NCBI RefSeq assembly: GCF_001028665.1 | Contig: NZ_CP011504.1 | Location: 2,604,001-2,668,000, forward strand | DNA from: Burkholderia pyrrocinia | GTDB lineage: Bacteria > Pseudomonadota > Gammaproteobacteria > Burkholderiales > Burkholderiaceae | Reading direction: 5' to 3' | Length of the DNA: 64,000 bases | Shown: positions 44,913 to 53,464 of the stretch, piece after piece | How the letters are laid out: every line of letters starts with the position of its first letter | How positions within the stretch are numbered: the first letter of the stretch is position 1 | Notes under the pieces: model-generated | The model's database searches: none | Seen by the model: the letters and a program-made list of their open reading frames with translations, nothing else | What the model was told of the DNA's origin: nothing | Position numbers and translations under genes: made by a program

Positions 44913-45791
44913 ATGATGACCGACACCCGAACCGCGATCCTCGCGGGCAAGTGCGCACTCGTGACCGGCGCGAGCCGCGGCATCGGCCGCGCGATCGCGC
45001 AGCGCCTCGCATCCGAAGGCGCGACCGTCGTCGTGACGGCGCGCAGCCTCACGCAATCGGCGACGACCGCCGGCACGCTCGCCGAAACCGTCGCACTGAT
45101 CGAACAGGCCGGCGGCCGTGCGATCGCGCTCGCGGCCGACCTGTCGAACGCGGCCGAGCGCGACGCGCTCGTCGCGCGTGCGGCCGACGCGGCCGGCGGC
45201 CTCGACATTCTCGTGAACAACGCGGGCGTGGCCGACTACGCGTGCGTCGACGCGATGCCGATGACGATGTTCGACACGACGATCGAACACTATCTGCGGA
45301 TTCCGTTCGCGCTCGCGCAGGCCGCGATCCCGCTGATGCGGGCACGCGGCGCGGGCTGGATCGTGAACGTCGGCTCGGTGACGGCGCTGCCGCCGCTGCG
45401 GCCGTTCGACGATTTCTCGCGCGCGGGCGGCGCGACCGTCTACGCGGCGGCGAAGGCAGCGCTGTCGCGCTTCACGCAGGGGCTCGCGGCCGAACTCGAA
45501 GCCGACGGCATCGCGGTGAATCTCGTCGCGCCGAGCACGGCGATCCGCACGCCGGGCGCGGCGCGCTATATCCCCGAAGGCTATCCGACCGAGGACGTCG
45601 CGTATCTGGCCGAAACCGCGCTCGCGTTGTGCAGCCTGCCGGCGCGCGAACGCACCGGCCTCGTCACGCACAGCCTGCATTTCCCGCTCGCGCAGCAGCT
45701 CGCGGTGCGTTCGCTCGACGGCCGCACGTCGCTGCCGCCGCCGGTGATTCCCGCGTACGCGCATCCCCACATCGACCCGACAGGACTCTGA
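44913..45791 (+). CDS. Short-chain dehydrogenase/reductase
   Basis: 292 residues: TGASRGIGRA at 19-28, Arg in VVTARSLTQ (NADP preference), NNAGVADYACVDAMP, Ser in NVGSVTAL and a slightly unusual VYAAAKAAL active site. A long C-terminal extension follows the usual GxxL end (QQLAVRSLDGRTSLPPPVIPAYAHPHIDP), which classical SDRs of 250 residues lack. ATGATG at 44913 leaves two possible starts. Follows the MDR gene by 27 bp and precedes another SDR by one base. Confidence 0.83.
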   Translation: MMTDTRTAILAGKCALVTGASRGIGRAIAQRLASEGATVVVTARSLTQSATTAGTLAETVALIEQAGGRAIALAADLSNAAERDALVARAADAAGGLDILVNNAGVADYACVDAMPMTMFDTTIEHYLRIPFALAQAAIPLMRARGAGWIVNVGSVTALPPLRPFDDFSRAGGATVYAAAKAALSRFTQGLAAELEADGIAVNLVAPSTAIRTPGAARYIPEGYPTEDVAYLAETALALCSLPARERTGLVTHSLHFPLAQQLAVRSLDGRTSLPPPVIPAYAHPHIDPTGL

Positions 45792-45792
45792 C

Positions 45793-46617
45793 ATGACGAA
45801 TTCGATTCGCTTCGACGGCGGCACCGCCGTGATCACCGGCGCGGCCAGCGGCATCGGCAGCGGGCTCGCGCGCCACGCGGCCGCGCTCGGCATGCGCGTC
45901 GTACTGGCCGATCTCGATCCGGCGAAGCTCGACGCGTTCGCCGCGACGCTCGACACCGACGTGCTGTGCGTGCCGACCGACGTCAGCCGCGCCGAAGCCG
46001 TCGACGCACTCGCGGAAGCCGCATGGCGGCGCTTCGGTGGCGTCGACCTGCTGTTCAATAACGCGGGCGTGATGGCGACCGGCTTCAGCTGGGAGATCAG
46101 GCCGGAAAGCTTCGAGCGCAGCTTCGCGATCAACGTGCACGGCGTGCTGAACGGGATCCGCAGCTTCGTGCCGAGGATGCTCGAACGCAACGTGCCGGCG
46201 CGGGTCGTGAACACGGCGTCGGTCGGCGGTTTCCTGCCGAGCCCGCTGATGTCGCCTTATTCGGCGACGAAATTCGCGGTGGTCGCGCTGACCGAATCGC
46301 TGTACGGAGAACTGAAGATGCTCGGCGCACCGGTCGGCGTGTCGCTGCTTGCGCCGGGCCCCGTGCAGTCCGGCATCTTCAACGATCCGTTCGGCGCCGC
46401 GCACGACCGGCCCGAGGTGCGCGGCTTCGTCGATACGATGCGCTCGATGCTGAACGCGCACGGGCTCACGCCCGACGCGTTCGCCGGGCGGGTGTTCGAC
46501 GGCATCCGCGCAGGGCGCTACTGGCTGATTCCGCAGCCGGAGACGATCGACGGCGCGCTGCAGCGGCGCACCGACGACATCCTCGCAGCGCGCGATCCGT
46601 CACTGCCGTCGTTCTGA
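45793..46617 (+). CDS. Short-chain dehydrogenase/reductase
   Basis: 274 residues: TGAASGIGSGLARHA near 15-29, Asp in VVLADLDPAK (NAD preference), LFNNAGVMATGFSWEIR, Ser in NTASVGGFLPS and YSATKFAVVALTESLYGEL. The LTESLYGEL helix and LLAPGPVQSGIF lid resemble the SDRs fused or linked to cyclohexanone/steroid monooxygenases. One base separates it from the preceding SDR. Last gene of the AraC-linked operon. Confidence 0.83.
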   Translation: MTNSIRFDGGTAVITGAASGIGSGLARHAAALGMRVVLADLDPAKLDAFAATLDTDVLCVPTDVSRAEAVDALAEAAWRRFGGVDLLFNNAGVMATGFSWEIRPESFERSFAINVHGVLNGIRSFVPRMLERNVPARVVNTASVGGFLPSPLMSPYSATKFAVVALTESLYGELKMLGAPVGVSLLAPGPVQSGIFNDPFGAAHDRPEVRGFVDTMRSMLNAHGLTPDAFAGRVFDGIRAGRYWLIPQPETIDGALQRRTDDILAARDPSLPSF

Positions 46618-46656
46618 CAACGACGACCGGGCGCGGCAGCGCCGACCGGCGCGCCG

Positions 46657-46905
46657 TTACATGCGGGTACCGGTGTGCGTGCGGCCGCTCGGGTCGCCGC
46701 CGCGGTCGGGCGGCGTATTGTTCTGATCGATCTTCGCGAGCACGAAGCCGGTGGACGGCAATGCGCCGGGCGAACGGTGGGTCGCCTGCGCGACGGCGTC
46801 GCGCGGCGATGCGGCGGGAAAACCGGATGACGTAGCGCCCGGTTGAGCGAACGCCGAAAGGGAAGCGGCCGCCAGGGCGGCGGCGACGATCGCGTGCGTG
46901 TTCAT
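46657..46905 (-). CDS. Small exported protein, function unknown
   Basis: 82 residues. A signal peptide (MNTHAIVAAALAAASLSAFA, cleavage before QPGA) precedes a short disordered Pro/Gly/Ser-rich region ending DRGGDPSGRTHTGTRM. Small Burkholderia periplasmic proteins of this shape are common and uncharacterised. A GGAG lies before the ATG at 46905. Confidence 0.65.
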   Translation of the reverse strand: MNTHAIVAAALAAASLSAFAQPGATSSGFPAASPRDAVAQATHRSPGALPSTGFVLAKIDQNNTPPDRGGDPSGRTHTGTRM

Positions 46906-46986
46906 GGTGGCTCCTTCACGACAGACTGCGGGACAACGTAATCAGTCTAGGGCGCGAAACTTAACGCGGCGTGAAGGAGCGGCGGC

Positions 46987-47014
46987 GCGCGCATGACAGG
47001 ATGTTCATGCGCGC
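46987..47014. repeat. Inverted repeat between the small exported protein and the dehydratase
   Basis: GCGCGCATGA (46987-46996) and TCATGCGCGC (47005-47014) around an eight-base loop, nine bases beyond the dehydratase stop. It is a plausible transcription end for that minus-strand gene but has no T-tract. Confidence 0.45.
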
Positions 47015-47022
47015 GATGACGT

Positions 47023-47997
47023 TCATGCCGATGCCGACACCAGCGCGCAGAAGTTCTCCAGATCGACGTTGCCGCCGCTGATCACCACGCCGACGCGTTT
47101 GCCTTGCAGTTGGTCCTTCATCCGTCGCACGGCGGCGAACGACAGGCAGCCGGTCGGCTCGACGACAATCTTCATACGCGTCGCGAAGAAGCGCATGCAG
47201 TCGACGAGTTCGGCGTCTGTCGCGGTCAGGATGTCGTCGACGTCGCGGCGGATGATCGGGAACGTCAGGTTGCCGAGGTGCTGTGTCTGCGCGCCGTCGG
47301 CGATCGTGCGCGGCGTATCGATATGCACGATTGCGCCCGACCGGAACGATTGCTGGCCGTCGTTGCCGGCTTCCGGCTCGACGCCGTACAACTTCGCGTG
47401 CGGCGACAGCGCGCGCGTGGCGAGCGCGGTGCCCGACAGCAGCCCGCCGCCGCCGAGCGGCGTGAAGACCGCGTCGAGCGGCCCGACTTCGTCGAACAGT
47501 TCCTTGGCCGCCGTGCCCTGGCCGGCGATCACGTCCGGATGGTCGTAGGGCGGGATCAGCGTAAGCCCGTGCTGCTCCGCGAGATCGCGCCCGATCTGCT
47601 CGCGATCCTCGGTGTAGCGGTCGTAGGTCACCACGTTGCCGCCGTAGCCGCGCGTCGCGGCCACCTTCGCGGCCGGCGCATCCTGCGGCATCACGATCGT
47701 CGCCGGGATGCCGAGGATGCGCGCCGACAGCGCGATCGCCTGCGCATGGTTGCCGGACGAGAACGCGACGACGCCGTTGCGACGCTGCTCGGCATCGAAG
47801 CGCGACAGCGCGTTGAACGCGCCGCGGAACTTGAATGCGCCCATGCGCTGCAGGTTCTCGCACTTGAAGAACACCTGCGCGCCGAGCGCTTCGTCGATCG
47901 TCCGCGACGTCATCACCGGCGTGCGGTGCGCATGGCCTTCGAGCCGGGCCGCGGCGGCGGCGACGTCGTCGTACGTGGGGAGAGTCGGAGAGTTCAT
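47023..47997 (-). CDS. PLP-dependent serine/threonine or 3-hydroxyaspartate dehydratase
   Basis: 324 residues of fold-type II. PLP Lys in GAFKFRGAFNALS, phosphate loop in VFTPLGGGGLLSG, SSGNHAQAIAL. No ACT domain, so it is not the regulated biosynthetic IlvA. The short form includes catabolic threonine dehydratase, serine racemase and threo-3-hydroxyaspartate ammonia-lyase. The DauR-like regulator encoded 51 bp upstream on the same strand points to a D- or hydroxy-amino acid. ATG 47997 is preferred to ATG 48030, which lacks an RBS. Confidence 0.85.
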   Translation of the reverse strand: MNSPTLPTYDDVAAAAARLEGHAHRTPVMTSRTIDEALGAQVFFKCENLQRMGAFKFRGAFNALSRFDAEQRRNGVVAFSSGNHAQAIALSARILGIPATIVMPQDAPAAKVAATRGYGGNVVTYDRYTEDREQIGRDLAEQHGLTLIPPYDHPDVIAGQGTAAKELFDEVGPLDAVFTPLGGGGLLSGTALATRALSPHAKLYGVEPEAGNDGQQSFRSGAIVHIDTPRTIADGAQTQHLGNLTFPIIRRDVDDILTATDAELVDCMRFFATRMKIVVEPTGCLSFAAVRRMKDQLQGKRVGVVISGGNVDLENFCALVSASA

Positions 47998-48048
47998 GGT
48001 CGATCGAGGGTCGGAAAGTTTAGTCAACATGAAAGCAGCGCGCTCGTT

Positions 48049-48687
48049 TCATTTCGCATCGTTGTACACCGTCGCGCGCGATACGCCGAGATGCTGCGAC
48101 ACGATCTCCATCGCGCGGCGCACCTCGAGAAAGCCGTCGGCCTTCAGCGTCTGCATCAGCTCGCGGCGCTGGTCGGTCTTCAGTTCGCGCGGCGTCGTCG
48201 CGAGGCGCGTCGCGAACGCGTCGATGCGTTGCCGGATCGCGTCCGCGCCGGCCGGGTCGAGCGTTTCCGCGATGGTATCGCCGTCCGTGCGGCAGAACTG
48301 GTTCAGCATGCCCTGGAAGCCGCGGAACAGCGTGACGTCGGCATTCAGGCACAGCGCGGCGACATAGCGCCCGGTCGAATCCTTGATGCCGATCGACGTG
48401 CTCTTCGCGGTGCGGCCGTCGGCGAAGCGGTTCGGGTAATTCGCGAGCACTTGCGGGAAATCGTCGTCCTCGATGCGGGCGAGGCCGAGCTCGGTCGCGG
48501 GGTCGCCGACCGCGCGTCCGGACAGGTTGTTGTGGATCGCGAGGATCGCGTGCTTCGGCGTGCGCAGGTCGTGGACCACGACCTCGGTGAACGGCGCGAA
48601 CATCTCGCCGAGCCCTTCGGCGATGCGCTGCACCTGTTCGATCAGCGACGCGTGCTCCGACAGCGCTTTGTTCCGGGTGGTGGTCAT
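48049..48687 (-). CDS. DauR/YheO-like transcriptional regulator
   Basis: 212 residues. N-terminal YheO-type PAS-like domain (EGLGEMFAPFTEVVVHDLRTPKHAILAIHNNLSGRAVGDPATELG) and a C-terminal DauR-type HTH (RRELMQTLKADGFLEVRRAMEIVSQHLGVSRATVYNDAK). These proteins control amino-acid catabolism, e.g. D-arginine in Pseudomonas. It sits between the YbaK gene and the dehydratase, all minus strand, and most likely regulates the dehydratase. Confidence 0.88.
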   Translation of the reverse strand: MTTTRNKALSEHASLIEQVQRIAEGLGEMFAPFTEVVVHDLRTPKHAILAIHNNLSGRAVGDPATELGLARIEDDDFPQVLANYPNRFADGRTAKSTSIGIKDSTGRYVAALCLNADVTLFRGFQGMLNQFCRTDGDTIAETLDPAGADAIRQRIDAFATRLATTPRELKTDQRRELMQTLKADGFLEVRRAMEIVSQHLGVSRATVYNDAK

Positions 48688-48737
48688 GGTGGGCTCGCGT
48701 TCAGGTTTCGGATCGATGCGGCGGCTTCGGGAAATGG

Positions 48738-49253
48738 TCAACCGGCGCGTTCCTGGTCGGCTGTCGTTTCCGGCCGCGTGATGTCGGCCAGCAACGGGCG
48801 CGCGATCCGTACGTAGTCGTCCGCATCGAGCACGACCGAGCGGTCGAGGCGGCCGGCGTTGAATGCGATCTCGTCGTTGCGTTCGACCAGCGCGGGATCG
48901 ACGACGAGCGTCACGTTGCCGTCGAACACGAACGGCGGCACGGCGCCCATCACGCAGCCGGTAACGGTGGCTGCGAGATCGGGCGGCGCGAGCGTCGCCT
49001 TGCGGCGGCCGACGGCGTCGGCGACTTTGCGGAAATCGATCTTCAGGTGGCCGGGGATGACGGCGAGGGCGGTTGCGTCGCCGCCGTCCTTGAAGGTGCA
49101 CAGCATTGCTTTCGCGCCTTGTTCGGGGCGTGTGCCACGGATCGCGGCGATGACGTCGGATTTCCCTTCTGCCGGGTGCTCCAGCACGCGGAAGCGGGCG
49201 CCGGATGTTGTCAGCAGGTCGCAAAGCGTATCGAAAACGGGGTAGGCGTTCAT
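48738..49253 (-). CDS. YbaK/ProX-type aminoacyl-tRNA deacylase
   Basis: 171 residues of the YbaK/EbsC/prolyl-tRNA editing family. The family Lys is in EQGAKAMLCTF, with GCVMGAVPPFVF forming the substrate pocket. Members clear mischarged Cys-, Ala- or other aminoacyl-tRNAs. The conserved adjacency to an amino-acid dehydratase and DauR-like regulator may mean it guards against a non-protein amino acid that the pathway degrades. Promoter candidate on the minus strand at 49335-49363. Confidence 0.83.
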   Translation of the reverse strand: MNAYPVFDTLCDLLTTSGARFRVLEHPAEGKSDVIAAIRGTRPEQGAKAMLCTFKDGGDATALAVIPGHLKIDFRKVADAVGRRKATLAPPDLAATVTGCVMGAVPPFVFDGNVTLVVDPALVERNDEIAFNAGRLDRSVVLDADDYVRIARPLLADITRPETTADQERAG

Positions 49254-49334
49254 GTCGCTCCGGGGAAGTTGGGCCGGGGAATCGCGGGGTACGCGCGGTG
49301 AGGCGTGGCGGCGGGCTGGTCGATGGATTGTCCA

Positions 49335-49363
49335 ATTATAGACGTTTTGTCATGGGTGGGCAA
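49335..49363 (-). promoter_or_regulatory. Promoter for the ybaK-dauR-dehydratase operon
   Basis: Minus-strand TTGCCC (49358-49363), 17 bp and a consensus TATAAT (49335-49340), about 80 bp before the start codon at 49253. It lies in the divergent gap 49254-49779 (526 bp), which contains no convincing gene. Confidence 0.65.
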
Positions 49364-49622
49364 AAGCGTCCGTTGTCGCGGAGCAGCGACCGTTGTCATA
49401 GGAAACGGGGGGACGAAAGAATGACTCGCCACGGATTGGTGCGGAACACGGAGAGAACTGTCGGCGTTCGGCCAGGAAGTGACGTTCGCGCCTGCCGGGG
49501 AATGTCCGCTGCTCGCTCCGTCCCGGCCGCAACTTCCCGGCGAAGTTGCCTGCTTGTGCCGTGCTTCAACAATGGCCTGACCACACGCATCAGCCATCCC
49601 GTGCAGCGACACGTGGAGTTAC

Positions 49623-49650
49623 TTGGACTATCCGTCCGTTCTGCTATACC
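49623..49650 (+). promoter_or_regulatory. Promoter candidate for the DsrE-like operon
   Basis: TTGGAC (49623-49628), 16 bp and TATACC (49645-49650), about 130 bp before the first DsrE-like start. Spacing is good, the -10 is imperfect. Confidence 0.45.
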
Positions 49651-49779
49651 CAATTCATGAGCTGTGCGCGGCCCACGCGCCGCACGGTGAGTCGAGTGCC
49701 CGTTGCGACTGGCGCGACACAGGGAGCAACACGTCGGTGGGAACTGCTTTTTCGGGCTGGAAGCTGGCAGGAGGCTGAC

Positions 49780-50106
49780 ATGGCAAATTACCTGTTCGTA
49801 GAATCGCGCGGTCCACATGGTGCCGGGGATACCGAGCACGTCGAGGAACTGGTCAGGGGCGTACGCCAGAGGGGCAACACGGTCACACTGTTCCTGGTTC
49901 AGAACGGCGTGCTTTCCACTCGCCCGGGCGCAAAATTCAGCGAGCGATATGCGGATCTGACGCGCAGCGGCGTCACCGTCCTTGCCGATGAATTCTCCTT
50001 GCGCGAACGGGCGATCGAACGGCTGGCGGAAGGTGTCCAGAAGGCGGACATCGGACAACTCGTGGATCTTCTCTGTGTGGCTGGGACCAAGGCCATTTGG
50101 CACTGA
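49780..50106 (+). CDS. DsrE-like protein, first of three
   Basis: 108 residues. Rossmann-like alpha/beta pattern of DsrE: MANYLFVESRGPHGAGDTEHVEELVRGVRQRGNTVTLFLVQNGVL. A single Cys lies in LVDLLCVAGTK near the C-terminus, at a place where some DsrE proteins carry the sulfur-relay Cys. RBS AGGAGG at 49769-49774. Followed by two more genes of similar size and fold, 15 and 10 bp apart. Confidence 0.7.
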   Translation: MANYLFVESRGPHGAGDTEHVEELVRGVRQRGNTVTLFLVQNGVLSTRPGAKFSERYADLTRSGVTVLADEFSLRERAIERLAEGVQKADIGQLVDLLCVAGTKAIWH

Positions 50107-50121
50107 ACCAAGGAGAGCGTG

Positions 50122-50535
50122 ATGGCTACTGGTATGAAATTGACCCTGGCACTGATGGATCCCCCGTATGAGAAGGCAGCCAGCACGACGGCGCTGCGCA
50201 TTGTGGATGCCGCGCTGCGACGGGGGCACGACGTCACCGTGTTCGCCTACGAAGGTGCAGTCAATCTGACCATGAAGGCGCAAGCCCCACATGCCAATCC
50301 GGTCAAGGGCACGTCCGTGGAGGAGGAGGATCACCCGACAACCAGGGACTGGGTGGCAGCCTTGTTTCAACTCGCTGCCCGGCAGGGTGTCAAGCTCGAT
50401 TGGATCAACTGCGGCCTGTGCGTGGACGAACGCGGCGCAGGTGACTGGATTGAGGGTCCCCGCCGCGGCAGCCCGAAGGATTTTCTCGACTCCGCGACCC
50501 AGAGCAACGCTGTGCTGGTAATCCCGACGAAATAG
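50122..50535 (+). CDS. DsrE-like protein with CxxC, second of three
   Basis: 137 residues: MKLTLALMDPPYEKAASTTALRIVDAALRRGHDVTVFAYEGAV then, after a longer loop, LDWINCGLCVDERGAGDW. The CGLC pair makes a redox- or persulfide-active site plausible. AAGGAGAG precedes the ATG; a GTG three bases earlier is less likely. The central loop TSVEEEDHPTTRDW is acidic. Confidence 0.72.
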   Translation: MATGMKLTLALMDPPYEKAASTTALRIVDAALRRGHDVTVFAYEGAVNLTMKAQAPHANPVKGTSVEEEDHPTTRDWVAALFQLAARQGVKLDWINCGLCVDERGAGDWIEGPRRGSPKDFLDSATQSNAVLVIPTK

Positions 50536-50545
50536 GAGCTGCGCG

Positions 50546-50926
50546 ATGAAAATCCTGAGCATTGTTGAGACAGCGTACCGGGCTACGCTGGAAGAACAGG
50601 ATGACACCATCCTGTGGCTGAACCATGTGCTGAAAAATGCCGGCGCCGACATCAGCCTGCTGCTGTACGGAAGCGCCGTGAACTATGCGGCGCGCGGGCA
50701 GGATGCCACCGGCCTCGCGTTCGGCACGCGCCGGCAGGTCCATCCGCCGGCGCTCGATAAGGATCTGGACAAGATGATCGGCGCCGGCGTTGCCGTGTAT
50801 GCGGTCAACGAGGACATGCGCGACTGTGGACTGGCACAGGAAGATGTCATCGGCGGCCTGACGCTGCTCGCGCGTGCCGAGATTCCCGCGCTGTTCGACC
50901 GCTTCGATCAGGTCTGGCACTGGTAA
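50546..50926 (+). CDS. DsrE-like protein, third of three
   Basis: 126 residues starting MKILSIVETAYRATLEEQDDTILWLNHVLKNAG, with a lone Cys in NEDMRDCGLAQEDVIGG, the same D/E-x-C-G-L context as in the second protein. RBS AGGAGC. It ends the cassette. Unlike TusBCD, no TusA, TusE or Dsr/Hdr gene is adjacent in the window, so the sulfur partner is unknown. Confidence 0.72.
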   Translation: MKILSIVETAYRATLEEQDDTILWLNHVLKNAGADISLLLYGSAVNYAARGQDATGLAFGTRRQVHPPALDKDLDKMIGAGVAVYAVNEDMRDCGLAQEDVIGGLTLLARAEIPALFDRFDQVWHW

Positions 50927-51323
50927 CGGCTCGAGGCTGCACCGCATTCTGCGGATCGGAGGGAACGCCTGCGTTTCGCTCGCAACCGTTGCGGCATGCC
51001 GTCAATGGGGCGCGCCGGCCATACGCAACGGTCGCCGAGCGGAGCGTTGCAGTGATTCCCGATAGAGTCGCGTGCAGGCTGGGGCGGACGGTTGCGAACT
51101 TTGACTGAGCGGCGCAAATGGGTCGTATCAGGCAATCGAGTCCTTGCACTTCGGCTCAAGCACCTCGATACGCTGTCGGCATTTGCTTCCTCGGTCTTTT
51201 GATTTTTCGACATGCTTCACCTATAGTGAACAGGCTGGTGAGAGGTGCTGATATTGGAGTTCCGAAAATATAATCAAGATAATTCCGGATCGGAATATAA
51301 AGGTTAATAAAAAGGGGATCTTC
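50927..51323. other. Gene-free transition into AT-richer DNA, with a promoter
   Basis: GC content falls sharply from about 51180. TTGATT (51199-51204), 17 bp and TATAGT (51222-51227) form a promoter for the secreted-protein gene at 51324; TTCAC-CTATA-GTGAA (51216-51230) is a perfect short palindrome over its -10 box, so a regulator may bind there. Nothing else is recognisable. Confidence 0.55.
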
Positions 51324-52517
51324 ATGAAATTATTGTTAATCGGGGTGTGCCTCCTGATCGTATTTTCCTACGGGGAGGCAGATGCACAAGTCGGCACCAA
51401 CGGCGGTGCAATCATCAATGTCTACGATGGGTCCGACCATGGCTGCGTGGATGCCTCAAAGAACCTGGTGTCTTTGATGCTGGTGAGTGCGCAACTCCAG
51501 CGTTCGCAATCATGGTGGAGTGCATTGTTTAAATCGAAAGCAGCATTGGGTGTAAAATTCGACGTTTCAATAGAGAACAGTCAGGGAACGTCTTTTAATT
51601 TTCCGCGGGCTAAACAGTTGGCAGTATCTTCGACGCGGTCCGACGTCGGATACTTGCCGATGCGATTTCCGATCATGTCGAAATATCCACTTGTTGATGA
51701 TAAAAATGTCGTTTACAAAAACACTTCGATCGATCTGTATTTGATGTCCCTGGAAAAAGGTAGTGCTGCTTTTTCTGATGTCATGGCGTTCGTTGATTTC
51801 TCGAGTGCTTTGCCGCTTCCGCCGAATCCGTATATTACCGGAATGGAGTATTTTGGGAAGTTTGCGCAGAAAATAGTGAATGGAAGTCTCTCGAGTGGCG
51901 CCGATAAATATCCTGTTGCATCGTTCTCGTTCGATCTCGCTGCCAATGCCGATCAAGCAAAGCCGGCTACATGCCCTTCGACCGCGTTGAGAGAAGGGGT
52001 GCAGGCGGTCGTTTTCGACTATAAGGGAAAACTCTCGGATGACATGATCAGCATCGCAGATACCAGAAAATATTGTTTTTGGTATAACGCTCCTACGAGC
52101 AACATTGTTTTTAAAGCCAGGAATGCAGCACAATGTCCGGCAACAATGCCGGAGGATGCCAAAAGTCTTGGCAATCCGCTCGTCGTGTTCACTGTTTCGG
52201 CGTGGGCATTGCCGAATGCCAATGCAAAACCGCCCGCTGAAATGGCGAACAATCAAACGCCGTCCAATGTCGGCGCCATACCAAGCGATGCATCGATCGC
52301 GAATTTCGTGACAACGACAAAAGCACATTCACCTGTAAATTTTTCCATCAATCCAGAAATTGTCAAAGATCTGTTTAGCAATTTCACGCAAGCGAAAACT
52401 TCTGCTTCGCAACGATTTGATCAAGCACTCAAGAACGCGACGCCCGCAGATGTCTCTGCTGCACTTGCGCTCAAACGATGTGCAATCGTCGGAGTCCCTC
52501 CTGCAGAATGTCTGTAG
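51324..52517 (+). CDS. Secreted protein of unknown function in low-GC DNA
   Basis: 397 residues. Signal peptide MKLLLIGVCLLIVFSYGEADA, cleavage likely before QVGTNGG. The mature protein has five cysteines (HGCVDA, ATCPST, KYCFWY, AQCPAT, KRCAIV, plus the terminal ECL), spaced for disulfides, and long Ser/Asn/Asp-rich stretches. I recognise no domain. Codon use is clearly AT-biased against the rest of the window, a sign of recent acquisition together with the next gene. Confidence 0.72.
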   Translation: MKLLLIGVCLLIVFSYGEADAQVGTNGGAIINVYDGSDHGCVDASKNLVSLMLVSAQLQRSQSWWSALFKSKAALGVKFDVSIENSQGTSFNFPRAKQLAVSSTRSDVGYLPMRFPIMSKYPLVDDKNVVYKNTSIDLYLMSLEKGSAAFSDVMAFVDFSSALPLPPNPYITGMEYFGKFAQKIVNGSLSSGADKYPVASFSFDLAANADQAKPATCPSTALREGVQAVVFDYKGKLSDDMISIADTRKYCFWYNAPTSNIVFKARNAAQCPATMPEDAKSLGNPLVVFTVSAWALPNANAKPPAEMANNQTPSNVGAIPSDASIANFVTTTKAHSPVNFSINPEIVKDLFSNFTQAKTSASQRFDQALKNATPADVSAALALKRCAIVGVPPAECL

Positions 52518-52669
52518 CTTGAGCCCCCGACAATTATGCGCATCCGGATAGATGCTCGGCTGCGAGCGGATAACTCGATTCGATAACGAAATTTCTCGAA
52601 GCGTTTTTTGAATTAAGCCATTTTCAATATCGGCTGTGTTGTGATGGAAGTTTATAATTCGGGGGTGGC

Positions 52670-53464
52670 GTGAGGAATTTTAAAATTAAATTTTTACTTT
52701 TGATTGGCTGTTTGGCGGCTCGAAATTTGCTGGCGGCGCCTATGTTGGATGAGCCGGGAAAGGCGGGTGTGGATTATGAAAGAGTAATCTCGAAAAGTGC
52801 CGGAAGTGAATGTTATTTGGAGTCTTATAAGAACAATCGTGGCCGGGCTCCCGCAAAATTATTGAGAGGCATGGTATCTAATTTTGCCCAGGAAATTTGC
52901 TCTCCATCTGGGGCGTCAGCTAATAATTTGGGGAGTCCTGAAAAAGATGCTCTTGCTTATTATGAGGTGCCGGCAAAAATCGAAAATCTATACGCATTAA
53001 TGATCGGTTCGGCGATGCAGGAATCCTCTGGCGGTACTGACTGCGGACAAGACTCCAGTGCTCCTGAAAACAGGACCGGTCCGAAGGCAGAGGCTGGAAT
53101 ATTCCAAACCAGCTACGATTCAATCAATAAAAGCAGTGAGCTTGGAAAACTGTACGAAGATGCCAAGGCGGGAGATGTTCAGTGTTTTTCGAATTTCTAT
53201 GCGGCCTGCACTGGCGTGGATAAGGTGTCTGGCCTTCCGAGGTTAAAAAACTGGGGAAGTGGTGAGGGTGTCAACTTTCAAAAAATCACAAAATCATGTC
53301 AAGGATTTGCGGCGAAATATCACTCAATAATGTTGCGAGTGGATCGCAAGCACTACGGACCAATTAATACGAAATCGGACGAGATTAAACCGTCATGCGT
53401 AGCAATGTTCTCCGAGCTTCGAGATTACATGTCATCAAATAAAGAAATTTGTCGGTCGCAATGA
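52670..53464 (+). CDS. Secreted protein with lysozyme-like motifs
   Basis: 264 residues from GTG 52670 (no ATG fits). Signal peptide MRNFKIKFLLLIGCLAARNLLA. Glu118 in MIGSAMQESSGGTDCG and the AEAGIFQTSYDS segment at 141-151 mimic the catalytic-Glu and the G-x-x-Q motif of SLT/lysozyme-fold muramidases; eight cysteines would make disulfides. Cleaving peptidoglycan is therefore a possible role, but the match is to short motifs only. AT-rich like its upstream neighbour, 152 bp away. Confidence 0.65.
   Translation: MRNFKIKFLLLIGCLAARNLLAAPMLDEPGKAGVDYERVISKSAGSECYLESYKNNRGRAPAKLLRGMVSNFAQEICSPSGASANNLGSPEKDALAYYEVPAKIENLYALMIGSAMQESSGGTDCGQDSSAPENRTGPKAEAGIFQTSYDSINKSSELGKLYEDAKAGDVQCFSNFYAACTGVDKVSGLPRLKNWGSGEGVNFQKITKSCQGFAAKYHSIMLRVDRKHYGPINTKSDEIKPSCVAMFSELRDYMSSNKEICRSQ

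Noticed and set aside
48030..48030. ATG 33 bases upstream as start of the PLP dehydratase
   Set aside because: No RBS, and the extra residues are not conserved-looking; ATG 47997 begins the usual family N-terminus.
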